A DNA stretch of 64,000 nucleotides, taken from the NCBI GenBank assembly GCA_022821645.1, contig JAJEDE010000011.1:62001-126000 (forward strand), written 5' to 3'. The translations under genes and the position numbers were made by a program. The notes beneath the pieces are model-generated. The model was given only the letters and a program-made list of their open reading frames with translations. It had not been told where the DNA came from and made no database searches. Shown here one piece after another: positions 54,413 to 63,091 of the stretch (within the stretch, counting starts at the first letter, position 1; every line of letters begins with the position of its first letter). This stretch comes from Chloroflexota bacterium (GTDB taxonomy: Bacteria; Chloroflexota; UBA11872).

Positions 54413-55546
54413 TTAAGCTGGCTCCCGCAGGTCGAGGGTGCCCAGGTCGTCGGTCAGAAAACGGATCGCCCAGCAGCCGTCGGTGGCGGTGGGGCGAAAG
54501 GCGACGGCCTGGCCGCGCAACGCCTTGGGCAACCGCAGGTGGCGGCCCTGGAAGGACACCCAGCCGCCGGCCTGGACCTTGCGGACCTGATCGTCGGGGC
54601 CATAGGGCAGCGGCGGCAACTGGGCCGGATAGGGCCGGGGGCTGACGTGATAGCGACTGGCCGGGACGGCCAGGGCCAGCGCCTCGTGGGGCCGCACCTG
54701 GTTGTACTCCTGGCGCCAGGCATCGAAGGCGGTCTGCCAGCTGGCCAGATCGGGGCGCGGCGGCTGCCGCCCGAGGTCGCGCTCGAGGGTGCCGTGGAAG
54801 CGCTCGTCCTTGCCCAGGGTCTGCGGGTGGTACGGCCGGCTGTGGCTGACGGCGATGTCCAGGCGCCGCAGCCAGACGGTCAGCGGGGTATAGGGATGGG
54901 CCGGGTGATTGCCCCAGGGACTGCCGTTGTCGACCAGCAGGCGGTCGGGCAGGCCGTAGCGCTGGAAGGCCGTGATCAGGTGGGCCCGCACGGTGGCGGT
55001 GCGCTGATTGGGACAGGCGGCCAGGCCGAGGGCGTAGCGCGAGTGGTCGTCGAGGATGGTCAGGGGATGGCAGCGCCCGGCGCCGCAGGGCCAGCCCGCC
55101 TTGAAGTCCATCTGCCACAGCGCGTTGGGATAGGGATGCTCGAAGCGCTGCAACGCCCGCGGCTGGCCGGCCCCCTGCGCGGGATCCAGCCGGTCGTGGC
55201 GGCGCAGGATGGCCGTAATCGTCGAGGCGGCCGGCAGCGGCTGGACGCCCTGGCGAGCCAGCAGCACGCGCAGCTTGCGGCCGCCCCAGGTGGGGTGCTG
55301 CGCGCGCAGGGCCAGCACCGCCCGCTCGATGGCCGGGACGGTCTGCGCCGGACTGTGGTGGGGCCGCCGCGAGCGGTCCTGCAGCCCCGCCGGGCCCTCG
55401 GCTGCGTAGCGCTGCAGCCACTTGTAGCCGGTCGCCGGCGCGATCCTGAAGGCCCGGCACAAGGCCCGCCGATTCGCGCCGGGCTGTTGCGCCAGCGCCA
55501 CAAACTCCGCCCGCTGCTCCGTCATCGATCGATCCTCAAACGGCAC
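54413..55546 (-). CDS. IS481-family DDE transposase
   Basis: This 377-residue transposase has an N-terminal helix-turn-helix (ANRRALCRAFRIAPATGYKWLQRY) and a second HTH-like domain with HPTWGGRKLRVLL. The integrase core has WQMDFKAG (first Asp), LLVDNGSPWG (second Asp) and GKDERFHGTLERDL (Glu). The frame is open over its full length and the start is GTG 55546, so it is probably functional. Confidence 0.92.
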   Translation of the reverse strand: MPFEDRSMTEQRAEFVALAQQPGANRRALCRAFRIAPATGYKWLQRYAAEGPAGLQDRSRRPHHSPAQTVPAIERAVLALRAQHPTWGGRKLRVLLARQGVQPLPAASTITAILRRHDRLDPAQGAGQPRALQRFEHPYPNALWQMDFKAGWPCGAGRCHPLTILDDHSRYALGLAACPNQRTATVRAHLITAFQRYGLPDRLLVDNGSPWGNHPAHPYTPLTVWLRRLDIAVSHSRPYHPQTLGKDERFHGTLERDLGRQPPRPDLASWQTAFDAWRQEYNQVRPHEALALAVPASRYHVSPRPYPAQLPPLPYGPDDQVRKVQAGGWVSFQGRHLRLPKALRGQAVAFRPTATDGCWAIRFLTDDLGTLDLREPA

Positions 55547-55573
55547 CAGTCCATGTCCTCATGGCTCCCCAAT

Positions 55574-55623
55574 GTGTTCACCATGTCTCCGAACGGGTGT
55601 TCATGATGTCTCCGGTCTACACA
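55574..55623. repeat. IS481-type right terminal inverted repeat
   Basis: This is a 50-bp end matching the left end (54361-54410) inverted. A third, similar end stands alone at 57286-57335 in the same orientation. Confidence 0.8.
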
Positions 55624-55764
55624 CAAGGGAGAGGGAGCAAGAGGCGGCCCTGGCGAGGACCAGGCAAGTCTTGCAGGGGTCTCCGGTGGGGGAGAAAGAC
55701 GAAGGCCCGCGCCGGAGTGAAGGGAACGGCCAACGTGACCCACTACGCAACGCGCAGGCCTTCC

Positions 55765-55824
55765 TCAGGTGCGGGCGGATGGGCGGTTTAGGAGTTCGCG
55801 GCTGAGAACGACGGCGGTGGGGGC
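55765..55824 (-). pseudogene. Relic of a mutL 3' end
   Basis: Read on the minus strand this gives a C-terminus P-T-A-V-V-L-S-R-E-L-L-N-R-P-S-A-R-T-stop, aligning with the window's own MutL end (I-L-L-S-R-E-L-L-D-R-E-F-G-R-T-stop). At DNA level a 16-base identical block and the stop codon coincide. No upstream mutL sequence adjoins it; the lyase gene ends 10 bp away instead. It is probably a diverged copy left by recombination or transposition. Confidence 0.6.
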
Positions 55825-55832
55825 GGGGGCGC

Positions 55833-57206
55833 TCAGTCCGCCGCGATTGCCTGGCGCAGCTCGGCGGCGACGCGCAGGGCGCGGGCGGCTTGCTGCGAGG
55901 CCTGACGCGCGCTGTCGCCGGTGTAGCGCACGGGATCCAGCATCTGCGTCAGCCGCTCGGCGCCCAGGCGCGCGGCGATCTCCTCGTCCTTTGCGAGCAG
56001 CGAGGCGAACGACGCCCCGCTGGTGGCGGCCTGCTGCGCCGCCTCGTAGATGGCATCGTGGGCGCGCTGCCGGCCGATCTCGCGCCCCAACTCCAGCATC
56101 AGGCTCTCCGACATGATCAGTCCGCCGGAGAGCTCGAGGTTTTCCCGCATCCGCTCCGGGAAGACGCGCAGCCCCTGGGCCACGTCGAGCAGGCGCACGA
56201 GGATGTCGCCGGTCAGCTCGACCGCCTGCCGCAGCGCGCGGTCGATCATCATCGAGCGACTGCCGTCAGCCTCGTGGTCGCCGAGCATCGCCTCGATTGC
56301 GAGCGGGACCAGCGATCGCAGGTGCGTCTCGTCGGCGATGATGTCCATGCAAAGCTTCGGATTGCGCTTCTGGGGCATGGTGCTGCTGCCGACGGCGCCG
56401 GGCGGCACGGGCTCCTCGACCTCCGCGAACTCCTCGGCCATCAGGGTGCGCACCTCGCGCGCGGCCTTCCCGCAGCTCGTGCCGAGCATGGAGAGGGCGA
56501 GGACGTACTCGGTCAGGTGGTCGTAGATCGTGCGGCCGGGGAGGGGCATCGAGCCGAGCCCGAGCAACTGGCCCATCCGCCGCTGCAGGGCGGCGCCGTG
56601 GCCCTCGAACGAGGCGGCCGTGCCGGCGCCGCCGCCGAGCATCGCGACGAAGGCGCGCGGCTCCAGCTGCCGCAGCCGCTGCGCGTGGCGGCACAGCTCG
56701 TCGATCCACACCGCAACCTTGGCTCCGAACGTGGAGGGCACGGCGTGCTGGCCGTGCGTGCGGCCGGCGATCGCGTCGTCCTTGGTGCGTTCGGCGAGTG
56801 ACGCGAGCGCCTGGAGCAGGTCGGCAAGCTCGGTGAGGATGATGCGGTGCGCCTTCCGCAGCTGCAGGATGTTGCCCGTCTGGGTGATGTTCTGCGTGGT
56901 CGCTCCCCAGTGGACGTGGCCGCCGGCGTCGCCCTCGCAGAGCCGGTCGAGCTCCCAGACAAGCGGCACCAGGCCGTGCCCGGTGACGCGCAGCCCCTCG
57001 GTGACGCGCTCGAGGTCGAACAGCTGGAGGTGCGCCTTGCGCTCGATCTCCGCGGCGGCGGCCTCGGGAATCATCCCGATCTCCGCCTGCGCCCGGGCCA
57101 GCGCCGCCTCGACGTCAAGCCAGGCCTGCCAGCGCGCCTGCTGCGTGAAAAGCGCCCGGATGCCGGGGTCGCGGACGCTCAGCGCGGACGGTCGTTCTTC
57201 GCTCAT
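55833..57206 (-). CDS. Adenylosuccinate lyase/carboxymuconate cycloisomerase family lyase
   Basis: This 457-residue member of the fumarase/aspartase superfamily has GGHVHWGATTQNITQTG (substrate-binding), GRTHGQHAVP and the signature GSSTMPQKRNPKLC. The signature resembles PcaB and PurB-like homologues more than canonical PurB, so purine synthesis is only one option. The gene lies between a relic mutL end and a solitary IS481 end that forms its upstream region. It is absent from the expected mutS-mutL unit, suggesting acquisition. Confidence 0.82.
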   Translation of the reverse strand: MSEERPSALSVRDPGIRALFTQQARWQAWLDVEAALARAQAEIGMIPEAAAAEIERKAHLQLFDLERVTEGLRVTGHGLVPLVWELDRLCEGDAGGHVHWGATTQNITQTGNILQLRKAHRIILTELADLLQALASLAERTKDDAIAGRTHGQHAVPSTFGAKVAVWIDELCRHAQRLRQLEPRAFVAMLGGGAGTAASFEGHGAALQRRMGQLLGLGSMPLPGRTIYDHLTEYVLALSMLGTSCGKAAREVRTLMAEEFAEVEEPVPPGAVGSSTMPQKRNPKLCMDIIADETHLRSLVPLAIEAMLGDHEADGSRSMMIDRALRQAVELTGDILVRLLDVAQGLRVFPERMRENLELSGGLIMSESLMLELGREIGRQRAHDAIYEAAQQAATSGASFASLLAKDEEIAARLGAERLTQMLDPVRYTGDSARQASQQAARALRVAAELRQAIAAD

Positions 57207-57245
57207 GGTGTGCTCCTCGGACGCACGGCGATGCTACGCGAACGG

Positions 57246-57335
57246 CCTCGAACGGCACCGGCCCATACCCTCATGGCTCCCCAAGGTGTCCACCATGTCT
57301 CCGAACGGGTGTCCATGATGTCGCCGGTCTACACA
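57246..57335 (-). mobile_element. Solitary right end of an IS481-type element upstream of the lyase gene
   Basis: These 90 bp match the right end of the complete IS (55534-55623) with scattered substitutions, including the 50-bp inverted repeat (57286-57335) and the first codons of the transposase (V-P-F-E). After those codons the sequence runs into the lyase leader. It is followed by CAAG, as at the complete copy. No transposase or left end remains. Confidence 0.8.
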
Positions 57336-57500
57336 CAAGAAGGAGTGAGCAGTGAGACGGGAGGAGGGGGAACCGCTGGGACGGTCGGGTGCTGGGGCTT
57401 TGTGGTTCGACTCGCCCTTCCGAAAGACTCCAGGGCGGCTCACCACGAACGGGAGGCTGTGGTTGCGGCCTGGGGGGCGAGGGGCATGTGCAGGGGTGGC

Positions 57501-59222
57501 TCAGGTGCGGCCGAATTCGCGGTCGAGGAGTTCGCGGCTGAGGAGGATGACGGTGGGGCGGCCGTGGGGGCAGGTGATGCCGAGGTCGCAGGCTTCGAGG
57601 TCGCGGATGAGGGCGGACATCTCGTCGAATGTCAGGGGGCCTCCGGCCTTGACGGCGGCGCGGCAGGCGAGGGACCAGCGGAGGCGGTCGGCGGCGGCGA
57701 GGCGCTGGAAGTCGGGGGTCTGGGCTTCGGCGACGACCTCGCGGAGATAGGTGGCGGCGTCGATGCTGCCGAGGGCTGACGGGACCGCGCGGAGCAGCCA
57801 GGCGGAGGGGCCGAAGGGAGTGACGTCGAAGCCGAGGCGCTGGAGATCGTCGGCGTGGGAGGCGACCCAGTCGCTTTCCTCGGCGCTGAGTTCGACACTG
57901 GTTGGATCCAGGAGTTGCTGGGTGGGGGCGGCGGCGGTGTGGCCGAGGCGCTCGAAGAGGATGCGTTCGTGGGCGGCGTGCTGGTCGATGAGATAGAGGC
58001 CGCGGGGACCGGCGGCGACGACGTAGGTGCTGTCGACTTGGCCGAGCGGGCGCATGACGGGGGAGCGGAGGCCCGGGGCGGGTTCCGATCTGTCGTCGGT
58101 CGCGATGTCAGCCGGCGGTCCGCCGCCTGCGCCAAGGTGACGACTCTGGGGCGGGGGGCCGGTTTGCCAGCGGGCGCCGTCGGCAGGGAAGTAGAACTGG
58201 TCGACGATTGGGCGATCGAGGCGGGCGGGGGCGATTTCAGTGGAGGCGGCGAGGGCTCGGCGGACGGTGGCGGAGAGGCGGCGGAAGACCTCGCCGGAGC
58301 GGCGGAAGCGGACTTCGGCCTTGGAGGGGTGGACGTTGACGTCGACTTCCTCGGGGGGAATGGTCAGATTCAGCACGATCACGGGGAAGCGGCCGGTGGG
58401 CATGACGCTGCGGTAGGCCTCGCTGACGGCGGCGGAGAGGAGGCGGTCGCTGACCCAGCGGCCGTTGACGAAGAGGGCGATGTCGGCGCGGGAGGAGCGC
58501 TGGAGGTGGGGCTGGGAGATGAAGCCGTCGATGCCGAGGGTCTGGCCGGGAGGGAGTTCGATGAGCTCGTCGACGAGCGTTGCGCCATAGATTGCGAGGA
58601 GGGCGGTGCGGAGGTCGCCGTCGCCGGGGGTGCGGACGCGCTCGCGGTGGCCGTCGTGCAGTGTGAAGGCGACGTGGGGATGGCCTAGGGCGGCACGGGT
58701 GACGGCGGCGACGATGTGACCGAGTTCGGTGCGTTCGGCCTTGAGGAACTCGAGGCGGGCCGGGATGGTGCGGAAGAGGCCGCGGACGGTGACCCGGGTG
58801 CCGCGGGCGCCGCCGACGGGGCGTTCTTCGATGACGCGCTCGTCGCGGGCGAGGACCTCGCGGCCGGGTTGGCCCTCGGCGGTGACGGATCGCAGCGATA
58901 GCTCGGCTACGGCGGCGATGCTGGCGAGGGCTTCGCCGCGGAAGCCGAGGGTCTGAATGCGGGCGAGGTCGTCGACCGAGGTCAGCTTGCTGGTGCTGTG
59001 GCGCTCGACGGCGAGGGCGACCTGGTCGGGCGGGATGCCATGGCCGTCGTCGGTGATCTCGATGAGCGCCTTGCCGCCCTGTTCGACCGAGACGTCGATG
59101 CGGCGAGCGCCGGCGTCGAGGGCGTTGTCGAGGAGTTCGCGGACGACGGAGGCGGGGCGTTCGATGACCTCGCCGGCGGCGATCTTGCCGCTGATTTCCG
59201 GCGGGAGGCGCCGGATGCTCAC
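57501..59222 (-). CDS. mutL: DNA mismatch repair protein MutL
   Basis: This 573-residue MutL has the GHKL ATPase motifs: AAGEVIERPASVVRELLDNALDAGA, ITDDGHGIP, STSKL with FRGEALASIA, and GTRVTVRGLF. The C-terminal dimerisation domain has DQHAAHER and ITCPHGRPT; the ACRAAVKAG segment fits nuclease-type MutL. The start is GTG 59222 overlapping the mutS stop (GTGA); an open frame continuing to 60563 is an artefact of GC-rich mutS DNA. Confidence 0.95.
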   Translation of the reverse strand: MSIRRLPPEISGKIAAGEVIERPASVVRELLDNALDAGARRIDVSVEQGGKALIEITDDGHGIPPDQVALAVERHSTSKLTSVDDLARIQTLGFRGEALASIAAVAELSLRSVTAEGQPGREVLARDERVIEERPVGGARGTRVTVRGLFRTIPARLEFLKAERTELGHIVAAVTRAALGHPHVAFTLHDGHRERVRTPGDGDLRTALLAIYGATLVDELIELPPGQTLGIDGFISQPHLQRSSRADIALFVNGRWVSDRLLSAAVSEAYRSVMPTGRFPVIVLNLTIPPEEVDVNVHPSKAEVRFRRSGEVFRRLSATVRRALAASTEIAPARLDRPIVDQFYFPADGARWQTGPPPQSRHLGAGGGPPADIATDDRSEPAPGLRSPVMRPLGQVDSTYVVAAGPRGLYLIDQHAAHERILFERLGHTAAAPTQQLLDPTSVELSAEESDWVASHADDLQRLGFDVTPFGPSAWLLRAVPSALGSIDAATYLREVVAEAQTPDFQRLAAADRLRWSLACRAAVKAGGPLTFDEMSALIRDLEACDLGITCPHGRPTVILLSRELLDREFGRT

Positions 59223-61762
59223 AAGCGCAGGGTGCGCTGCAACTCGTAGAGCGCGGTGAGGGCGTCCAGGGGGGCGAGTTGCTCCAGGTCGAGGGCGCGG
59301 AGGTCGTCGAGGACGGGGTGTTCGGGTGGGGGCAGAAGGCTGAGCTGGGTGGGCGACGGGCGGCCGTTGGACTGGGTTTCGAGGTCGCCGAGGATGGCGG
59401 AGGCGCGGCGGATGATGGTCGAGGGCAATCCGGCCATTTCGGCGACGTGGACGCCGAAGCTGCGGTCGGCGCCGCCGGGCGTGATGCGGCGGAGGAAGAC
59501 GACCTGGCCGTCCTGCTCGATAGCCGAGGCGTTGAGGTTGTGGACGCGGGGGAGCAGGTCGGCCACGGCGGTGAGCTCGTGGTAGTGGGTGGCGAAGATG
59601 GTTCTGGCGCGGAGGCGGGGGTGGTTGTGCAGGTGCTCGATCACGGCGCGTGCGACGGAGATGCCGTCGTAGGTGCTGGTGCCGCGGCCGATTTCGTCCA
59701 GGACGATGAGGCTGCGGGGGGTGGCCTGGGCGAGGATGGCGGCGAGTTCCAGCATCTCGACCATGAAGGTGCTGGCACCGGCGGCGAGGTCGTCGTGCGC
59801 GCCGACGCGCGTAAAGATGCGGTCGACGATGCCGATGGAGGCGCGGGCGGCGGGGACGAAGCTGCCGACCTGGGCCATGAGAACGATCAGGGCGACCTGG
59901 CGCAGGTAGGTGGACTTGCCGGCCATGTTGGGACCGGTGAGGACGGCGATCTGGCGCTCGGCGGGATCGAGGATCGAGTCGTTGGGGACGAAGCGTTCGT
60001 GCCGGGCGAGTTCGACGACGGGGTGGCGGCCGGACTCGATCTCGAGGGCGTCGCCTTCGTCTAGCTCGGGTCGCACGTAGTTCTGGCGTTCGGCAACCTC
60101 GGCAAGGCTGGCGGCCACATCCAGCGCGGCGAGGGCGAGGGCGGTGCGGTGGAGGGAGGGGCCGTCGGCGCCGAGGCGTTCGACGATTTCGTCGAAGAGT
60201 GCGCGTTCGAGTTCGGCGATGCGTTCTTCGGCGCCGAGGACGCGGGACTCGTACTCCTTGAGTTCGGGAGTGACGTAGCGCTCGGCGTTGGCGAGGGTCT
60301 GGCGTCGCTGGTAGGCGTCGGGGACCTGCTCGCTGTGGGCGCGGCCGACTTCGAGGTAGTAGCCGAAGACGCGGTTGTAGCCGACCTTGAGGCCGCGCAG
60401 GCCGGTGGATTCGCGTTCGCGGCGTTCGAGGCTGGCGATCCAGCCCTTGGCTTCGGCCGCCGAGTCGAGGACGCGGTCGAGTTCGGCGCTGTAGCCGGGG
60501 CGGATGATGCGTTCGCCGCGCTGGGTGACGGCGCGTTCGATTAGGGCGCGGGCCTCGGTGCATGGGTCCAGGGCGTCTCGAAGATCGGTGAGGGCCGGCT
60601 GCTGGTTCTCAAGCAATTCGCGCAGGTCGGTGACGGCGTCGAGGGCGGAGGCGAGGTGGCGTACGTCCGAGGCGGAGACGGCGCGGCGGACGACGCGGTT
60701 GGCGAGGCGTTCGAGGTCACCGACGCGGGCAAGGGCGGCCTGGACACGGCCGCGCAGGGCGGGGCCGTCCAGCAGCGCTTGGACGCGATCAAGGCGCGCT
60801 TCGAGACGGGTGCGGTCGATCAGGGGGCGGTTGAGCTGTTCGCGCAGGCGGCGGGCGCCCATGGGGGTGTGGGTACGGTCGAGGACCGCGAGCAGGCTGC
60901 CTTCGCGGCGGGCGTCGCGGCCGGCGGTTTCCAGTTCGAGATTGCGGCGGGTGAAGGCGTCGAGCTCCATGTAGTCGGCGGTGCCGTAGACGTGGACGCC
61001 GGTGAGGACGTGGAGGGCGGAGGGATCGGTGTCTTCGACGTAGCGCAGCAGGACGCCGACGGCGTGGGTGGCGAGCGGGCGGCCCTGCAGGCCCAGGCCT
61101 TCCAGGTCGCGGACCTGGAAGTGCCGCGTGACCATTTCCCTGGAGGCGGTGGCATCACTCAGCCAGGTCTGGTCGTCCTGGGGGACTCCGGCAGGGACTT
61201 CGCCGCCGGGAAGGCCCAGGGTGAGGGTTTCGCGAGCGCCGATGCGGGCGAGTTCGCGGGCGAGGGCATCGCGCGAGGCTTCGCAGGCAGCCAGGTCGCC
61301 GGTGGTGATGTCGGCGTAGGCCAGAGCGCGCGCGTCGCCATCGCCAACCGCCACCGCCAGGTAGTTGTTGGCTTCGGGCTTCAGCCAGTCCTCATCGACG
61401 ACCGTGCCGGGGGTGATGACGCGTGTGACCTTGCGCTCGACGAGGCCGCGGCCGACCTCGCCGACCTGGTCGCAGACGGCGACGCGCAGGCCGGCCTCGA
61501 TCAGACGACCGATGTAGGTGGGAGCGGCGTGGTAGGGGACGCCGCACATGGACACCCGGTTGCCTTTACCGAACTCGCGGGAGGTGAGGACGATCTGGAG
61601 GACGGCGGCGGCGCGTTCGGCGTCTTCATCGAACATCTCGTAGAAGTCGCCGAGACGGAAGAGCAGGATCGCGTCGGGCTGCTGTTGTTTTATGTCAAGA
61701 AACTGGCGCCGCAGGGGCGTCAGTTTCGGCTCGGCTGGCGTCGGCCGCCTCCCCTCACGCAC
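59219..61762 (-). CDS. mutS: DNA mismatch repair protein MutS
   Basis: This 847-residue MutS has the mismatch-reading F-Y-E-M-F motif in LGDFYEMFDEDAE, the connector, lever and clamp domains, and the ABC ATPase with GPNMAGKSTYLRQ (Walker A), STFMVEMLE, LIVLDEIGRGTSTYDG (Walker B) and FATHYHEL. Length is usual for the family. The GTG start at 61762 fits the usual N-terminus (LTPLRRQFLDIK). It is coupled to mutL. Confidence 0.97.
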   Translation of the reverse strand: MREGRRPTPAEPKLTPLRRQFLDIKQQQPDAILLFRLGDFYEMFDEDAERAAAVLQIVLTSREFGKGNRVSMCGVPYHAAPTYIGRLIEAGLRVAVCDQVGEVGRGLVERKVTRVITPGTVVDEDWLKPEANNYLAVAVGDGDARALAYADITTGDLAACEASRDALARELARIGARETLTLGLPGGEVPAGVPQDDQTWLSDATASREMVTRHFQVRDLEGLGLQGRPLATHAVGVLLRYVEDTDPSALHVLTGVHVYGTADYMELDAFTRRNLELETAGRDARREGSLLAVLDRTHTPMGARRLREQLNRPLIDRTRLEARLDRVQALLDGPALRGRVQAALARVGDLERLANRVVRRAVSASDVRHLASALDAVTDLRELLENQQPALTDLRDALDPCTEARALIERAVTQRGERIIRPGYSAELDRVLDSAAEAKGWIASLERRERESTGLRGLKVGYNRVFGYYLEVGRAHSEQVPDAYQRRQTLANAERYVTPELKEYESRVLGAEERIAELERALFDEIVERLGADGPSLHRTALALAALDVAASLAEVAERQNYVRPELDEGDALEIESGRHPVVELARHERFVPNDSILDPAERQIAVLTGPNMAGKSTYLRQVALIVLMAQVGSFVPAARASIGIVDRIFTRVGAHDDLAAGASTFMVEMLELAAILAQATPRSLIVLDEIGRGTSTYDGISVARAVIEHLHNHPRLRARTIFATHYHELTAVADLLPRVHNLNASAIEQDGQVVFLRRITPGGADRSFGVHVAEMAGLPSTIIRRASAILGDLETQSNGRPSPTQLSLLPPPEHPVLDDLRALDLEQLAPLDALTALYELQRTLRL

Positions 61763-61836
61763 TGCCGGACAAAAACCGAACTTCGGCTCAGACTAGCACC
61801 ACGCGAGCTGTCGCTTTGCCCAGCGGCGCCGAACGG

Positions 61837-62544
61837 TCAACCAGCGGGGAACAGCAGCGCCTCACACGCTTCCACCGACGGCAGTCCAGTCTCGGTCGTA
61901 TTTGACTCCGGTCGCTCGCCAATCGACAGCCGCCACGTGCCCGACGTCTGGACCGTGAACTGATAGGCGCCCGCAACCGGCGCGACGATGGTGAACCGAC
62001 CGCCATAGGACACGGGGCCGTCGTGAACCACCGTCCAAGTCTTCGACGGGTCTTCGTACGTTACGGTGGCGGGGCTCGTTCCCCAATGGCCGAACGAGTA
62101 TCGCATCGTGTGGATGCCGGGCAGCAACTCGAGAGTATCTGAGCCACTGCCGTAGCCACCGATGTCGCGAAAGCGAAGCAGGGTCGGATCAATCGAAACG
62201 ACGGGTTCAATCTCGGGCTGCGGCCATGCGAACTCGGCCGGTCCGAACACGGTGTAGCCCAACGCACGGAGGCCAGCCACAGCGGAGTGCCGTTGATTGA
62301 GCGCCCACAGTTCGCACACGTCGTGTCCGGTTCTCGCGGCGTGAGCGCGGTACGCCTGAACGAGGAACGGGTGCATCTGGCCCCAGTAGGAGCCGTTCGG
62401 CCACGCTTTGGCATTCGCGCAGAACTCTTCGCCGACGTAGCCGAGCGCGCCGGTAATGGTCGCGTCGGTGACGAGCAAGGCGACGACGGCAGGGACGATT
62501 CGTCCAAGAAACCGTTCGGGTAACGTGCAGCAGGTGCCCTGCAA
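61837..62544 (-). CDS. Unknown exported or membrane-anchored protein
   Basis: This 235-residue protein has an N-terminal hydrophobic helix (about 12-35), a helical part with NGSYWGQMHPFLVQAYRAHAA and a C-terminal beta-rich half (GAYQFTVQTSGTWRLSIGE) like a small beta-sandwich. I do not recognise it. It is transcribed towards the mismatch repair genes but 74 bp away from mutS. Confidence 0.5.
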   Translation of the reverse strand: MQGTCCTLPERFLGRIVPAVVALLVTDATITGALGYVGEEFCANAKAWPNGSYWGQMHPFLVQAYRAHAARTGHDVCELWALNQRHSAVAGLRALGYTVFGPAEFAWPQPEIEPVVSIDPTLLRFRDIGGYGSGSDTLELLPGIHTMRYSFGHWGTSPATVTYEDPSKTWTVVHDGPVSYGGRFTIVAPVAGAYQFTVQTSGTWRLSIGERPESNTTETGLPSVEACEALLFPAG

Positions 62545-62646
62545 CTAGGAGAGTCATCAGCGTAGATGGAAATGCCGTGGAGCCGAATGCTGCGGCCGTC
62601 TGGCGCTACCCCAATGCGTCTCTCGCTGGCAGTCCTATAAGTTGAG

Positions 62647-63084
62647 CTAGGGCGCTCGCGCTGGTACCAGGCACTTCGCTGATAAGTCGGCAAGCTCGTC
62701 GGCAAAATCTCGCTCACAGCATCGACAGCCTTTGATGTCGGCATGGGCAGGGTTGTCGACGTTATCCCCTTTGCTCTTTGCCTTCGGTGTATGGCATACC
62801 TTCAACGTGTGGCTCATCGAAGACACAAGCCCACGAACATCACCAACAGTGAGAATCGCGTACTTCGCTTGCGCACCTGGCGATAGCGTTTCGTTGAGCC
62901 TGATCTGCTTCATCGCATCGTCGAAGTCACGACTGTAGTATTCTAACCAATCCACCGATATCTCATCTTTGTCATCATCAAGCATAAAGGCTGTATGCAA
63001 GGTTCTTTTCAAATCAGAATGAAGTCTACCTTTGCCACAATATCGAGCCGCACGATCCCCGTCGCCAATCTTCCGTCGCTGCAT
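62647..63084 (-). CDS. Unknown protein of the AT-richer operon (145 aa)
   Basis: The product starts MQRRKIGDGDRAARY and has an acidic, aromatic centre (DKDEISVDWLEYYSRDFDDA). A short Cys cluster near the end (GCRCCERDF) could bind metal. Codon choice and base composition are visibly more AT-rich than in neighbouring mutS. It lies 7 bp after the 231-residue gene on the same strand. The function is unknown. Confidence 0.6.
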   Translation of the reverse strand: MQRRKIGDGDRAARYCGKGRLHSDLKRTLHTAFMLDDDKDEISVDWLEYYSRDFDDAMKQIRLNETLSPGAQAKYAILTVGDVRGLVSSMSHTLKVCHTPKAKSKGDNVDNPAHADIKGCRCCERDFADELADLSAKCLVPARAP

Positions 63085-63091
63085 CAGGCGA

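Larger units (their letters stand above)
54361..55623 (-). mobile_element. Complete IS481-family insertion sequence (1263 bp)
   Basis: Imperfect inverted repeats of about 50 bp end the element: 54361-54410 (starting TGTCCAGACCGGACACATGG) and 55574-55623 (reverse strand starting TGTGTAGACCGGAGACATCA). Both share GTTCGGAGACATGGTGAACAC at the inner end. A 4-bp direct repeat CAAG flanks it (54357-54360, 55624-55627). One transposase gene fills the interior, so the copy looks recent and possibly active. Confidence 0.85.

Noticed and set aside
57855..58688. Gly/Glu-rich plus-strand frame opposite mutL
   Set aside because: Antisense shadow; composition follows third-position GC of mutL.
59223..60563. 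Long in-frame N-terminal extension of mutL
   Set aside because: The extra 447 residues are Arg/Pro-rich, lie entirely antisense-in-phase over mutS coding DNA on the same strand and precede the canonical MutL start; a GC-rich artefact.
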